A DNA stretch of 64,000 nt, from the NCBI RefSeq assembly GCF_041860085.1, contig NZ_CP124747.1:3348001-3412000 (forward strand), given 5' to 3'. A model generated the notes under the pieces. That model was not told where the DNA came from, did no database searches, and worked only from the letters and a program-made list of their open reading frames with translations. Shown here piece after piece: positions 9,170 through 20,078 of the stretch; positions within the stretch are counted from its first letter, which is position 1, and every line of letters begins with the position of its first letter. This DNA comes from Schlesneria sp. DSM 10557 (GTDB taxonomy: Bacteria; Planctomycetota; Planctomycetia; Planctomycetales; Planctomycetaceae). Made by a program: the position numbers and the translations under genes.

Positions 9170-9256
9170 TCGTTGATCAGAGGCCCGCTTGCGTCACGCA
9201 GGCGGAGCCATCGGAAGCGGACTCATGGGCGGAAAGCCCACTCGACGTGCATTGCC

Positions 9257-10156
9257 TTACTTACGCTTTTCGATCGCGGTCTTAACGGCAGCCCCCATGT
9301 CAGCGGGGCTCTTGGCGACGACGACACCAGCCGCTTCCAGTGCCGCCTGCTTTTCAGCAGCGGTACCACTTCCACCCGAGATGATGGCGCCGGCGTGGCC
9401 CATTCGTTTTCCCGGGGGAGCTGTCGAACCGGCGATGAAGGCAGCGACAGGCTTGGTCACGTGCTGCTTGATGTATTCGGCCGCTTGAATTTCTGCGTTT
9501 CCACCGATTTCACCGATCATCAGGATCGATTCGGTCTTGGGATCCGCTTCGAACATGGCGAGCAGATCGATGTAAGTGGTCCCGATGATTGGGTCCCCAC
9601 CGATACCGACGGCGGTGGTCTGACCCATGCCGATATTGCCCATCTGCCAGGCGGCTTCGTACGTCAGCGTACCGCTCTTGCTGATCAGTCCAACGGAGCC
9701 CTTCTTGTGGATGTAGCCCGGCATGATGCCGATCTTGGCCACACCGGGGGTGATGATCCCGGGGCAGTTGGGGCCGATCAGACGGCTGCGGCTGTTGACC
9801 ATCGCCCGCTTGACGCGAGCCATGTCCAGCACAGGAATCCCTTCGGTGATGCAGACGATCAGATCGATCCCCGCGTCAGCCGCTTCCAGAATCGCGTCGC
9901 CGGCGAACGGAGGTGGCACGAAGATCAACGAGCAGTTCGCGCCAGTTTTCCGAACGGCCTGCTCAACGGTGTTGAAGACGGGGAAACCATCGATTTCCGT
10001 CCCCCCCTTGCCCGGGGTACATCCACCGACGAAGACGTCTTCGCCTGGACGGTGCTCTTGGGCATAGGCTCGGCACTGCTGGGAGTGGAACAGCCCGGAC
10101 TTTCCGGTAATCCCCTGGCAAATGATCTTGGTATTTTTATCGACAAGAATGCTCAT
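9257..10156 (-). CDS. sucD: Succinyl-CoA synthetase subunit alpha
   Basis: The protein has 299 residues, the usual length. It binds CoA and carries the phosphorylated histidine in the succinate-CoA ligase step of the TCA cycle. It starts [21 protein letters not shown]. The N-terminal CoA-binding part holds [14 protein letters not shown] and INCPG-like [12 protein letters not shown], and the phospho-histidine lies in [10 protein letters not shown] (His about 254). It follows sucC on the same strand after a 119-base gap. Confidence 0.97.
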   Translation of the reverse strand: MSILVDKNTKIICQGITGKSGLFHSQQCRAYAQEHRPGEDVFVGGCTPGKGGTEIDGFPVFNTVEQAVRKTGANCSLIFVPPPFAGDAILEAADAGIDLIVCITEGIPVLDMARVKRAMVNSRSRLIGPNCPGIITPGVAKIGIMPGYIHKKGSVGLISKSGTLTYEAAWQMGNIGMGQTTAVGIGGDPIIGTTYIDLLAMFEADPKTESILMIGEIGGNAEIQAAEYIKQHVTKPVAAFIAGSTAPPGKRMGHAGAIISGGSGTAAEKQAALEAAGVVVAKSPADMGAAVKTAIEKRK

Positions 10157-10275
10157 AGTATTTGTCGCTGGCCTTCAGAAAGAACGAATAGGAATTTGTT
10201 GTCTGCTCAATTGTGGTTCTGGTGACGCGAGAAGTCCGAAAAGTGACGTAGCCTGTCGCTCCTCGATTCTTAACT

Positions 10276-11463
10276 TCACGCACCCAGCGACTTGACCGCC
10301 TTTTGAGCGGCGTCGGTCAGATCCGTTCCCACAATGATTGGCTTGCCGCTCTCGGCCAGCATCTTGCGAGCGAGGTCCACATTGGTTCCTTCCAGACGAA
10401 CCACCAGCGGAACCTTGATTCCGATCTTGTCATAGGCGGTCAAAAGTGCGGTCACGATCGTGTCACACTTCATGATGCCACCGAAGATATTGACCAGAAT
10501 CCCCTTCACGTTGGGATCGGCGAGAATGATGCGGAATGCTTCCGTCACCTGGTCAACATTGGCACCACCACCCACGTCGAGGAAGTTCGCGGGTGCCCCC
10601 CCATGATACTTGATGATGTCCATGGTGCTCATCGCCAGTCCCGCACCATTCACCAGACAGCCGAGGTTGCCGTCCAGCTTGACGTAGCTGAGACCGGAAG
10701 CCTGAGCCTGCACTTCCATCGGCTCTTCTTCGGACAAATCGCGATGAACGAGCAGATCCTGGTGCCGGAACATGGCGTTCTCGTCGAAGGCCACCTTCGC
10801 ATCACCGACAACCAGATCCCCTTCCGCGGTCACGACCAGCGGATTGATTTCGACCATGCTGCAGTCACGGTCAATGAAGAACTGGGCCAGCTGGGTCAGC
10901 AGCTTCTCGGCAGCGCGGACGGAAGGACCTTCCAGTCCGAGGCGATATGCCAGGTTGCGTGCCTGATACCCACGAAGACCTGCTTCGACGTCGAACGGCT
11001 CGTGCAGGATCTTTTCAGGGGTGTTGTGGGCGACGACTTCGATGTCCATCCCCCCTTCGGTTGATGCGATCAGAATCGGACCACCGGTTTCGCGATCAAC
11101 GACAACGCCCAGGTACAGTTCCCGAGCGATCTTCAGGCCTTCTTCGACCAGCAGCGTGCTGACCAGCTTACCTTCTTCACCCGTCTGAATGGTGACCAGC
11201 GTGCTGCCGAGCATGCGTGAGGCGTTATCCTTCGCCGCCTCGGCCGACTTCACCAGAACGACACCGCGCTGTTCGGGGTGCTCTTTGAAAGTTCCTTTAC
11301 CCCGGCCCCCAGCGTGAATCTGCGATTTGACGACAGAGATTTCGCCACCCAGAGTGGTATAGGCGGCAGCCGCTTCTTCGGCGGTCTTGGCCACAATGCC
11401 TCGAGGAACCTTAACTCCGGCAGCAGCCAGCAGCTGCTTGGCCTGATATTCGTGAATCTTCAT
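10276..11463 (-). CDS. sucC: Succinyl-CoA synthetase subunit beta
   Basis: The protein has 395 residues, starting at [12 protein letters not shown]. An open frame extends further upstream but is not homologous, and AGGA lies at a fitting distance before the ATG at 11463. An ATP-grasp domain contains [14 protein letters not shown] and EINPLVVT, and the C-terminal ligase domain has [12 protein letters not shown] and [12 protein letters not shown]. With sucD it forms the enzyme that interconverts succinyl-CoA and succinate with NTP formation. The region upstream (11464-13200) has no gene, so the promoter lies there. Confidence 0.97.
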   Translation of the reverse strand: MKIHEYQAKQLLAAAGVKVPRGIVAKTAEEAAAAYTTLGGEISVVKSQIHAGGRGKGTFKEHPEQRGVVLVKSAEAAKDNASRMLGSTLVTIQTGEEGKLVSTLLVEEGLKIARELYLGVVVDRETGGPILIASTEGGMDIEVVAHNTPEKILHEPFDVEAGLRGYQARNLAYRLGLEGPSVRAAEKLLTQLAQFFIDRDCSMVEINPLVVTAEGDLVVGDAKVAFDENAMFRHQDLLVHRDLSEEEPMEVQAQASGLSYVKLDGNLGCLVNGAGLAMSTMDIIKYHGGAPANFLDVGGGANVDQVTEAFRIILADPNVKGILVNIFGGIMKCDTIVTALLTAYDKIGIKVPLVVRLEGTNVDLARKMLAESGKPIIVGTDLTDAAQKAVKSLGA

Positions 11464-13200
11464 TGTTTGTCCTGTGGATGCGACGGCCAAAAACTGCCAG
11501 TCGGAGTTTTCTACCGACCGGGCGTCCCCGCATGATAACTCCCCAGATGCGATTGTTCCACAAGACCGCAAACAGCTCCAAAACTCGCTGTCCATCGCCC
11601 CAAATCGTCGCATCCGCAGGGATCTTGCAGCGACTGGCCACCAGAAAATGAGCTCACGCAGTCCCCACCGGCCGCAGCAAGGAAAACAAACTAAGATCTC
11701 TGTCCGTTCCCCTGTTCTTGGCGCCGTCACGCCCTTGCATCAGCTCTGGCCTGGGAAAGTCCCCCGCTCCGACCGAAATCACCGGCGATCGAAGCTCGAC
11801 CGAGCGTAGCCAGACAGCCGGACCTACAGCCAGACAGCCAGACACTCGCCGACGCGAAGGCCATTGTGCCCGATGAATTCGAAACGCCGACGTCGCACGG
11901 CAGCATGATCGAGTGGCCACTGCCTCACGGCATCGCAGTGTGAAACCCGAAGCGGAGAGGCGAGCACTGACGATCTCACTTTTTCGCTAGCTTTGTTCGC
12001 TCGAGAACGTACATCGCCCAGTCCCGCCCACACACACCCACACTGCCTCCATGCCCAAGCTGTCTCCGTGTAAACACCTCCGCACTGGTGACGCAGTACC
12101 GGCGCCCCTGCACAAGCAGCATGGTCATTCCCACACTAACCTCAGCCGACAAACACAGCCGACGGGCGGGACACTCCGCAAGCATCCCCATCAACCACGC
12201 GCCTCTGGGTGAATGTCAGCAATTGCCACACGACCATCTCAGCCAGAGACAGCGGCCGCAAGACTTGTTTCCCGAGTTTTCAAATAACGGCGATACCAAT
12301 CGTTCAGTCTGCATGCAGCGTTCAGAAACCGCATTGCGTCAAAGTTCCGCCCAACGAACGTCCGCCGATGGTAAAAAGGTCCCTGCGCCGCAGACGCTGG
12401 CCAGCCAGGCCAGTCAACGAAAAACACCTAACCCCTGATCGATGCAGTACATTGGACTGGCCACCGACTGGCCAAAGCTTGGCCAGCTGGCCAGTCGCTC
12501 CCCGGTGTCACCCGAAATCCCGAATGCGTGTCCCGGCCTCCCTCGATCCCCCACTGAGGCCCATCGAGGCTTCAGTCGAGACGGGATCAGTTAAAGAGCC
12601 GCTCTTTCCCAAGCCGCTGCTGTTTGAGGCGGCGGCTTCTCATTCCGCCAAAAGCTGGCTCCCGTCCGAAGACTGGTCCCGCCAGTGGACCCATCCTGAA
12701 ATTGCAGCACCCACTGCGGCCCCCCTGCCGAGTAACTGACCACTCTCCAATGGAAGCGAAGCAACCGAAGTCTTCCGACCGCGAACGAACCCAGCCCAGG
12801 ACACAAACGCCCCAACCCCAGAAGCTCTCCTCCGACCCCGCGTCGGTTGGAAGCAACGACTGAAAGCTCCCACGTGATCAGTGTCGGCCACAACAACCAA
12901 CACTGCGAGCCCAAACAGCCAGACATTTGGAACAGGGCTCGCGCAGGACCGTCGAGCGATCAAGCGGCCCGGATCAGCCCAGCATCGAGGCCACGGACAA
13001 CTGTGGATGCGAAGCAGGCTCAAACGCGGCCGCCTGCTTGCACACAGTCTTTCAACAGACTCTGGACACCTCAACGCAAAGCAGACTCGCCTTGCCCTGC
13101 GTCTCCATTTCAGGGGCGAGTCATCACGGATGCAGAGTCCCCGGCGACCCATCCCCGGAAGTAAAAGAAAGCTGATTCCGGGTTCATCACAGCGGGACGA
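11464..13200. other. About 1.7 kb without a credible gene, strand-biased
   Basis: Open frames here overlap one another on both strands, are rich in Arg/Ser/Pro and match no family I know. The + strand is strikingly T-poor over long stretches: I count 12 T in the 120 bases 12721-12840. Local features are short CAGACAGCC-type repeats around 11810-11850 and five TGGCCA sites within 12398-12493. The sucC promoter must lie at its left end. No structured RNA family could be recognised by eye. Confidence 0.6.
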
Positions 13201-13650
13201 TTACTGACCAGCAATCCGGAGCCCTCTTACGAACTTATGGCATTCGATGCACTTCAGCGTCGTGTCCATCCATTTCAGGGCGACGCCGTCGTAGTTCCGC
13301 TTTTCGGCTTCTTCGAGCAACTGGGTCGCACTGCGTTGAAACTCAGTGCTGAACTGCCGATACATGACATCGTTCTTGACCTGCCATTTCTCCGCCTTGC
13401 TCATTTCGACCAGCGACTTGGCACCACGGACAATACTCTCGGCGTCTTCGGAGACGAGTCCCTCCAGAATGGAGCTTGATGCTTCCAGCTTCTTTCGCAT
13501 GAACTTCGAGAGGTCGAGGTCTTCCTTCGCCTCCGGAACCGCTTTCTTAGGTTCGTCCGACTTATTTTGAGCCGTTGCCACGACGACAAAGAATGCCGTT
13601 GCGATTACAGGCAAGCACCAGATCAAGGCGACGTTCAGTTTTTTTAGCAT
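13201..13650 (-). CDS. Small secreted c-type cytochrome (cytochrome c'-like), copy 2
   Basis: The protein has 149 residues from the ATG at 13650, where a signal peptide begins (MLKKLNVALIWCLPVIATAFFVVVATAQ); an upstream ATG at 13671 is an alternative. A Lys/Glu-rich all-helical domain follows, and a haem site CIECHKF sits near the C-terminus, as in cytochrome c' four-helix bundles. It is a paralogue of the gene just upstream: SxFMRKKLxASSxILEGL, RGAKSLxEMSKAE and KCIECH are shared. Both are probably exported electron carriers or gas-binding proteins. The order shows tandem duplication. Confidence 0.8.
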   Translation of the reverse strand: MLKKLNVALIWCLPVIATAFFVVVATAQNKSDEPKKAVPEAKEDLDLSKFMRKKLEASSSILEGLVSEDAESIVRGAKSLVEMSKAEKWQVKNDVMYRQFSTEFQRSATQLLEEAEKRNYDGVALKWMDTTLKCIECHKFVRGLRIAGQ

Positions 13651-13746
13651 CGTGGATTCTATTCCTGTCATTGGAGTTGAGAGAACACTCGTCTTCGTTG
13701 CCGTGTGAACCGGCCCCCGTCTCACGGGTTGGGAAATCCATTCAAA

Positions 13747-14214
13747 TCATTTCGACGGTTGACTCGCCCCCCGGACATCCCGATGGCATTCGATGCAGCT
13801 CTTCGTGGCATCGAACCACTGCAGCGCGGCATTGTCAAAGTTGTTTTTCTCGGCCGCTTCCAGCAGCTTCCGTACGGCCCCGTTGAATTCCAAAGAGTGT
13901 GCCCGGAATTTCGAGTCGATCAGGAATTTCCATCGTTCAGCCTTGCTCATCTCAAGCAATGACTTGGCCCCTCGTTGAATCATTTCGGAATCCTCGACGG
14001 TCAGTCCTTCCAGGATCTCCGACGACGCATCGAGCTTCTTGCGCATGAACGCACTGAGCGAGACGTCGGGTTCATCATCCTTAGCCTTATCCGCTCCTTG
14101 AGCAGTCCCCTCTGAGTGCCAGGCAAATCCCGCCATCACCAGAGCACCTGTGAAAGCAACACCCAGGACCGAACGCAGCAGTAACGTCAATGTGGCTCGC
14201 ATACGAAATTCCAT
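13747..14214 (-). CDS. Small secreted c-type cytochrome (cytochrome c'-like), copy 1
   Basis: The protein has 155 residues, with a signal peptide (LLRSVLGVAFTGALVMAGFAW) and a charged spacer. The helical domain contains SAFMRKKLDASSEILEGL and RGAKSLLEMSKAE, and a single haem site CIECHRDVRG lies 13 residues from the end. It lies 96 bases before its paralogue on the same strand, so the two are likely one operon. The methionine ligand cannot be assigned, and in cytochromes c' the sixth site is usually vacant. The family is assigned from the haem placement and the helical pattern. Confidence 0.8.
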   Translation of the reverse strand: MEFRMRATLTLLLRSVLGVAFTGALVMAGFAWHSEGTAQGADKAKDDEPDVSLSAFMRKKLDASSEILEGLTVEDSEMIQRGAKSLLEMSKAERWKFLIDSKFRAHSLEFNGAVRKLLEAAEKNNFDNAALQWFDATKSCIECHRDVRGASQPSK

Positions 14215-14552
14215 TTCTACTTAGTCGTCAATCATCCCGGGACAATTCGCCGTAGAGTTCGCTTGAACACTCGGTTGAAAAACGGAACAGGCTCCGAAAC
14301 CGTTGCACCCTCAACGTGAAGCTAGCACGAGTCGAGGCGCGTGTCCTAACTTACTCAAAAGCCATTTAAAGCAACACCCCAATCGCCAGTGTGAACGACC
14401 GGCCTCAATGCATGCAGTGTACCGTTAACCGCGATTCCTTTTGATTCTCGATAAACCGGTGTATCGTGACCAAGGTAATATGTAATTAAAGATTTCCGGC
14501 ATCTCAGAGTGGCGGAAAGTTTCCAGGTGACCAAAATTCAGACAGGCTATTG

Positions 14553-16523
14553 ATGGTCCAACCGGACAGAAATCCAGCGACGCAGCCCGATCGAGGAAGT
14601 CGTGTCCATCCGACAGAATCTTCGAAAAGCCTCCCCGCAGTTCACGTGCGGATGATTCTCGAGAGCGCCATGGATGGCATCATCTCCGTGAATGCGCGGC
14701 AGGAAATTATTCTTTTCAACCCCGCCGCGGAAGCCATTTTTGGCTGGAGCAGCGACGAGGTCCTCGGTCGACCAATCGACCTCTTAATTCCCCTGCGTTA
14801 CCAGACCAAGCATCGATCGTACGTCGAGCAGTTCGGCAAAGACCTCATCCAGAGCCGGCGGATGGGAGTGCAGCGGACGGTGATGGCCCTGCATCGTTCC
14901 GGGGTCGAATTTCCGATCGAAGCGTCGATCTCGCACACGATCCTCGACGACGAGCAGGTGTATACGGTCATCCTTCGAGACGTGACCGACGCCGTTCGTC
15001 GGCGGCAGCAGATTGAACAGCAATCTCAAATGCTCGATCAGGTCTCGGACGCGGTCAATGTCGTCGACACATCCGGTAAGATCACCTATTGGAACCACGG
15101 AGCGACAAATCTGTTCGGCTGGTCCGCTCAAGAAGCCATCGGTCAGAACGCCAGTGAACTCTTTTTCCGAGATGGCTCGGAACTCTGGCAGACGATCCTG
15201 CGAGAGACCAACAAACGAGGATCCTGGTCGGGTGAACTGACCAAAATGACTCGCACTGGTAAATCCGTGATTGTGGATCACCGGCGCACGATCCTGAAGG
15301 AGGGGAACGAACTCAAGGGGTATCTGTGCATCGACATCGATATCACCGACCGCAAAAAGCACGAGCGGATTTCGCTGCGCAGCCAGCGTCTGGAAAGCAT
15401 CGGAACTCTGGCCGGTGGAATCGCACATGACCTGAACAATGTCCTGACCCCGATCCTCATGGGGGCCAAACTCCTCTCCTCCGACCGCGCACCGGCCAAC
15501 CGTCAAGGGCTACTCGACACGATGGTCGCCAGCGCTCGACGGGGTGCCGCTCTGATTCAACAGTTACTGGCGTTTGCCGGCGGGATTCAGGGCGAACGAC
15601 AACCCATCCACATTGGCCAGCTCATCGATGAAACTCGCGGGCTGCTCGAGCATACTCTCCCGAAATCCATTCAGATCATCACGAAAATTGCTTCGAACGT
15701 CCCCCCCGTCATGGGTGACGCGACGGAACTCTCGCAAATCCTGATGAACTTGTGCATCAACGCGCGCGATGCCATGCCTCAGGGTGGCGAACTGACCATC
15801 GAAGCCGAACCCATTCATTTCTCCAGAATTACGCCACTCCCCCACCCGGATGCCCATGAAGGAACCTACCTGCACCTGAAGGTTGCTGATACCGGTTGCG
15901 GGATGACATCAGAAGTCCTCGATCGAATTTTCGACCCGTTCTTCACGACCAAAGATCTGGGCAAAGGGACCGGCCTGGGACTCGCCACAGTCCAGGGGAT
16001 CGTCAAAAGTCACGGCGGATTCATCCTGGTCTACAGTGAGCCCGGTGATGGATCTTCCTTCTCCATCTATCTGCCGACCGCGACAACATTGCCGACCTCG
16101 ACGAGTGAGACATCCAGCAAAGAGCCCATTAGAACGGGTGATGGTCGCTGGATTCTACTGGTCGATGATGAGGCGATGATACTTCAGATGACAGAGGCCG
16201 TTCTGGAAGCGAACGGCTATCACGTGATCACCGCCAGCGACGGCCCCTCGGCCGTGCAGAAGTTTTCGGAAGACCCCGGCAAGATCTCTGCCGTCTTGCT
16301 GGACATGATGATGCCCGGCATGGATGGCTTTCAGACTCTGGAAAAACTGCTTCAGATTGACCCGAATGTCAAAGTCATCGCCTGTAGCGGACTGGGAACG
16401 GCCCAGCGAGAACGAAAGGCCGTCGCGGCAGGTGCGAAGATTTTCCTGTCAAAGCCACATTCAGACGACCAGTTGCTGGACGTTCTTCTACGCCTTTCGC
16501 AAGCGGATTCCGCGCCTTCATGA
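14553..16523 (+). CDS. PAS-PAS hybrid histidine kinase with C-terminal receiver
   Basis: The protein has 656 residues. The ATG at 14553 has an AGG-type site six bases upstream. The domain order is PAS (about 35-150, ending in [15 protein letters not shown]), a second PAS (about 155-270), a HisKA dimerisation domain with the phospho-acceptor in [14 protein letters not shown] (His about 291), an HATPase domain with the G box [11 protein letters not shown], and a receiver with ILLVDDEAM and phospho-acceptor [13 protein letters not shown] (Asp about 583). No membrane segment or signal peptide is visible, so it is a cytoplasmic NtrB-like sensor. The response regulator follows after 96 bases. The signal sensed is unknown. 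Confidence 0.92.
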   Translation: MVQPDRNPATQPDRGSRVHPTESSKSLPAVHVRMILESAMDGIISVNARQEIILFNPAAEAIFGWSSDEVLGRPIDLLIPLRYQTKHRSYVEQFGKDLIQSRRMGVQRTVMALHRSGVEFPIEASISHTILDDEQVYTVILRDVTDAVRRRQQIEQQSQMLDQVSDAVNVVDTSGKITYWNHGATNLFGWSAQEAIGQNASELFFRDGSELWQTILRETNKRGSWSGELTKMTRTGKSVIVDHRRTILKEGNELKGYLCIDIDITDRKKHERISLRSQRLESIGTLAGGIAHDLNNVLTPILMGAKLLSSDRAPANRQGLLDTMVASARRGAALIQQLLAFAGGIQGERQPIHIGQLIDETRGLLEHTLPKSIQIITKIASNVPPVMGDATELSQILMNLCINARDAMPQGGELTIEAEPIHFSRITPLPHPDAHEGTYLHLKVADTGCGMTSEVLDRIFDPFFTTKDLGKGTGLGLATVQGIVKSHGGFILVYSEPGDGSSFSIYLPTATTLPTSTSETSSKEPIRTGDGRWILLVDDEAMILQMTEAVLEANGYHVITASDGPSAVQKFSEDPGKISAVLLDMMMPGMDGFQTLEKLLQIDPNVKVIACSGLGTAQRERKAVAAGAKIFLSKPHSDDQLLDVLLRLSQADSAPS

Positions 16524-16619
16524 AGATGTGAATTCTCGAATCACTGCGATAAGATCAACGAAACCATGTTCCGCTCGCACAGGAGCAGGCGAATGTGAAC
16601 TTACCGATTGCACAAAATT

Positions 16620-18089
16620 ATGCCGAAACTCTTAGTGGTGGATGATGACAATCTGATTCTGGATTGCTTTCGTTACGCATTTCCAGAGGAACAGATCACA
16701 ATCCTCACGGCCGCATCGGCAGCCGAGGCACTTTCTCAATTTCGCCAGCAGTCGTTCGATGCCGTCATCACGGATATCCGATTGCCAGACGGCTCTGGCC
16801 TGAAGCTCATGGAAGAATTTCAGCGTTTGGACCACAAAGTGCCTGTGATCCTGATGACCGGACACGGCACGGCGAGCACCGCGATTGAAGCGATGCGAAG
16901 TGGAGCGTTCGAGTACCTGCTGAAACCGCTGGATGTCGACCATCTCCAGTCCGTGATCGACCGGGCGATGGAAGCGTCTCGTATGACTCGCACACCGGCC
17001 AAAATCGCCACCGACCCTGAAGTCGACGAGACGGAAGGAGATCTGCTGGTCGGTGAATGCCCCGCCATGCAGGAAGTCTATCGTCAGATCGGCCGAGTCG
17101 CAGGACAGGACGTCACGGTGCTGATCCTGGGGGAAAGCGGTACCGGGAAGGAAGTCGTCGCTCGTGCGATCTATCAGTACAGCAAGCGTGCCAGCAGGCC
17201 CTTCCTGGCGATTAACTGTGCTGCCATCCCCGAAACCCTGCTGGAAAGCGAACTGTTCGGCCACGAAAAGGGAGCGTTCACCGGCGCCGATCGCAAGCGA
17301 ATCGGAAAGTTCGAACAATGTGACGGCGGCACGTTGTTCATGGACGAGATCGGTGACATGACTCCCCTGACCCAGACCAAGATCCTGCGCGTCCTGCAGG
17401 ATCAACAGTTTGAACGAGTCGGCGGTACCGAACAGGTCCACACCAACGTGCGACTGATTGCGGCGACCAATCGCAATCTGGCCGAGATGATGGCCAGGGA
17501 AACATTTCGATCCGACCTGTTCTATCGTTTGAATGTTTACACAATTCATCTGCCACCACTACGTGAGCGGAGCGGGGACATCCCCGTGCTGGCCAGGTAT
17601 TTCCTGAGGCGGTTCAGCCGCGAGCTCGGCAAGCACATCAGCGAAATCGCACCGTCCGCGATGAATCTCCTGACGTCCTACACCTGGCCCGGCAACCTGC
17701 GAGAACTGCAAAGCGCCCTGAAACATGCCGTCGTCGAAGCAACCGGCCCGGTAATTCTGCCCGATTTCCTTCCTCCGACCGTACGTCCAACCCGTGCAGA
17801 CTCACTCCCGGCGATCGAACCGAGTCCCTCCGCGGGAAACTGGGACTCCGTTTCGGAAGAGGGTTTGGTCCAGTTTATTCAACAACAGATTCAATCGCAC
17901 ACAGAAACCCTCTACGACGACGTCATCCGACGAGTCGAGCGGGTCATGCTGCTGGAACTCCTGAAACACGTAGACGGTAACATCAGCCGCGCCGCCGCCA
18001 CCCTCGGAATCTCCCGCTCCACCCTAAGAACAAAACTCGCCGCCCTCGGCCTGAACCTCGACCGGTCAGTTCGCCTGTCGGAAGGATAA
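16620..18089 (+). CDS. Sigma-54-dependent response regulator (NtrC family)
   Basis: The protein has 489 residues from [11 protein letters not shown] (ATG 16620); a TTG at 16608 is possible but unneeded. An N-terminal receiver has the phospho-acceptor in [14 protein letters not shown]. An AAA+ domain has Walker [10 protein letters not shown], the sigma-54 contact motif GAFTGAD and the Walker B-type [13 protein letters not shown]-terminal Fis-like helix-turn-helix reads [20 protein letters not shown]. It probably receives phosphate from the kinase just upstream and activates RpoN promoters. The cytochrome genes on the other strand are plausible but unproven targets. Confidence 0.95.
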   Translation: MPKLLVVDDDNLILDCFRYAFPEEQITILTAASAAEALSQFRQQSFDAVITDIRLPDGSGLKLMEEFQRLDHKVPVILMTGHGTASTAIEAMRSGAFEYLLKPLDVDHLQSVIDRAMEASRMTRTPAKIATDPEVDETEGDLLVGECPAMQEVYRQIGRVAGQDVTVLILGESGTGKEVVARAIYQYSKRASRPFLAINCAAIPETLLESELFGHEKGAFTGADRKRIGKFEQCDGGTLFMDEIGDMTPLTQTKILRVLQDQQFERVGGTEQVHTNVRLIAATNRNLAEMMARETFRSDLFYRLNVYTIHLPPLRERSGDIPVLARYFLRRFSRELGKHISEIAPSAMNLLTSYTWPGNLRELQSALKHAVVEATGPVILPDFLPPTVRPTRADSLPAIEPSPSAGNWDSVSEEGLVQFIQQQIQSHTETLYDDVIRRVERVMLLELLKHVDGNISRAAATLGISRSTLRTKLAALGLNLDRSVRLSEG

Positions 18090-18230
18090 AACGACTGGAA
18101 CTGGAAACGTGATCGTGGTGCCAAGATCGAGCCCCCCTCCTTCTGGCGACGAGTTCGACCGATTTTAAATGATCAGCGACCACCTCAGCTGACAATGCTT
18201 CCGTCTCAAGGCGGCTAAAGATAGTTAGAC

Positions 18231-19155
18231 GCAGTTTCAAAACCGGTTCAAGCATATCATCACGCAGGCGAGGTGGAAAAAGCCTTCGAAGAGATGCGGG
18301 TCGTATTCGTGCCTGACAAGAAGTCTTCTCTGATAGCCGAACCAGCTGATCGTGCGTCCCACTTTCCAGCGACTGGCATATCTCCTCAAGCTTCGCCCGT
18401 CTTGTCGAGACGGCTTTTTCCGGCCTTTTCGGTGGGGTGTGATTTGCTCGATACCTCGCAGTTGGAGTGTGTCACGAACCCAATCCGCATCGGCAGCCTT
18501 ATCGTAAAGCAGTCTCTCCGGTCTTTGGCCAGCAATTTGAATGTCGACCAGCGTCTCGATCGTGTTGACTTCGGCGACCTGGGCAGAAATGGTGAACCCC
18601 GAGATGGGGACGCCGTTACCGTCCGTCATCAGCATGAGTTTCGTTCCTTTGCCTTTCTTGGTCTTGCCAACCTCGGCGCCCCCTTTTTTGCAGGTGCGAA
18701 GGTGCCATCACCCATCGCCTGCGACCAATTCAGCAGTTTCCGGCCATCAAGGGACGTAAGGAGTCGTTCCCAGGTTTTGACCATGATTCCTCTTTCCGTC
18801 CACTCCTTGAGCCTTCGCCAGCATGTTGCAGGAGACGGATATCGCTCTGGTAAATCTTGCCATCGCCCTCCGCTCTTCAGGACCCACAAAATTCCCTCCA
18901 GACAGGGTCGAGGCTCGACTCGTGGTCGGCCTCCCAGTGGGGATGGAAGAGGGTTCGCAAACAGATCTTTGATTGAATTCCACTGGGCATCATCGAGAGA
19001 AGGCTTCGGGACCGTCCTGGACCCTGTCGTATTCGGCCGCCGTCGCTGGGGCCACATGGACAGGGTAATTCGCATGTAAGGGACTCCTTTCTCCCTTGCC
19101 GGTATGCAAATTGCCTGCCAGAGTCGTTATTGCAAACATAGGGTTTTGAAACTGC
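18231..19155 (-). mobile_element. IS5-family insertion sequence (IS427-like, frameshifted transposase)
   Basis: The 925-bp unit is bounded by 14-bp inverted repeats, GCAGTTTCAAAACC at 18231-18244 and its complement at 19142-19155. It holds one transposase split in two frames. A direct target duplication could not be fixed, because the outward bases differ: a TTA stands near both ends, but at different distances (18225-18227 and 19158-19160). It starts 141 bases after the response-regulator gene. Confidence 0.8.
18237..19075 (-). CDS. IS5-type transposase, orfA and orfB joined by -1 frameshift
   Basis: OrfA (18629-19075, 148 residues) ends soon after GDGTFAPAKKG. OrfB (18237-18635, 132 residues) continues the family sequence as GGAEVGKTKKGKGTKLMLMTDG. 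Between them, at 18683-18689 on the minus strand, is A AAA AAG in the correct phase, a classical -1 slippery heptamer, which would restore the full DDE transposase. The first Asp lies in GDGTFAP and the second in LLYDKAAD. The expected Glu of VERT is GGA (Gly) at 18357-18359, reading VGRTISW, so the copy is probably catalytically dead. Whether the frameshift occurs in the cell is untested. Confidence 0.8.
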
Positions 19156-19432
19156 CTTTACAACACCAGCCCTGACGGCAGCTATCGCGAACGAGTCCAT
19201 TCGTGCGAAATGATTCTTACAACCGTTTTGAGTTGGCCAAACACAGCGAGCGCAGCGCTGCAATTCGGCGGCGGCAACAAAGCCCGATCAGCTAAACATT
19301 GTGTGACAATGAGAAAACCGATTGACAGAATCATACTGAGCACTACAAATTGTCTGTGGGTTATCCAACACACTTGGGCCTATAACCTAAAGTCCGAAAC
19401 ATCCCGAGAACTAGCTCGATGGCGAGGTATCG

Positions 19433-19997
19433 ATGGTAAATCGCCGATGCTGCTTGCTGACAATCGACCGTCGCTATGACAAACTGCTCGCGAGCTGTGG
19501 TGGACAGCATGACGCTCATATGACATTCGCAGTTCGAACCGCCATTGATGCGCTTTACCCTGAAGCGATTGCAATGTTGACGAATGCCAATCATGAGGTC
19601 CATAAGGTGTCCCGCAGCTCTCCGGGATTCCCAGTGTTCGGGCCAGCCAATCCGAACTCGCGAGTGCGCTTGGCAGTGGCTGATTTACCGGGTTTACCGA
19701 CAGGCCTCGTGCAGCAAGTCGTCTGTGAAGAATGTGGTACACTGCACCATGTTGTTGCCCTCGCACTACAGCTTTTACGAATACATGAGTATCTACTTGG
19801 GGTTGCTGGAGAATGCATAGAGGTTGTGCCCGAAGTTGGACAGACTCGTATCCGAGTGCATGACGTCGAATCCACTTGGGAGGGCGTTTCCGAAAACGCT
19901 CTGTTGGCGCTGCGGCAACTGATAGCGGATTGTCGATCTGGAACTGCCTCGCGTTCGACTCTTCCTCCGTTTTCCTTCCAAGGCTCAGGCGGGCACA
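19433..19997 (+). pseudogene. Unknown protein gene truncated by IS66
   Basis: The open frame starts at an ATG with GAGG five bases upstream and runs into the IS66 end at 19998, where its last residues are transposon-derived. It encodes about 188 host-derived residues. The opening part (MVNRRCCLLTIDRRYDKLLA) is unusual, and an internal ATG at 19520 (MTFAVRTAIDAL) may be the true start. Segments such as VADLPGLPTGLVQQVVCEECGTLHHVVALALQLL look protein-like, while the opposite strand has Ser/Cys-rich shadow frames only. I do not recognise the family. Confidence 0.4.
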
Positions 19998-20078
19998 GTA
20001 AGCGTCCGGTGAAGTGCATCTTGAGTTATGCTTTAGTCTGAGTGGGTTTTGTTACCCATTCAGAGTGGAGATGGCGAG

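Noticed and set aside
9152..10225. A 357-residue + strand frame over sucD
   Set aside because: It is antisense to sucD, which is certain.
11464..11730. Longer N-terminus of sucC
   Set aside because: SucC families begin at MKIHEYQ; the extra residues are Cys/Arg/Trp-rich and non-homologous.
12209..12739. A 176-residue frame in the gene-free block
   Set aside because: It overlaps frames on both strands, is rich in Arg/Pro/Ser, has no domain and no credible ribosome binding site.
18273..19079. A 268-residue + strand frame opposite the IS5 transposase
   Set aside because: The minus strand gives a recognisable transposase in this exact interval, so this is a shadow.
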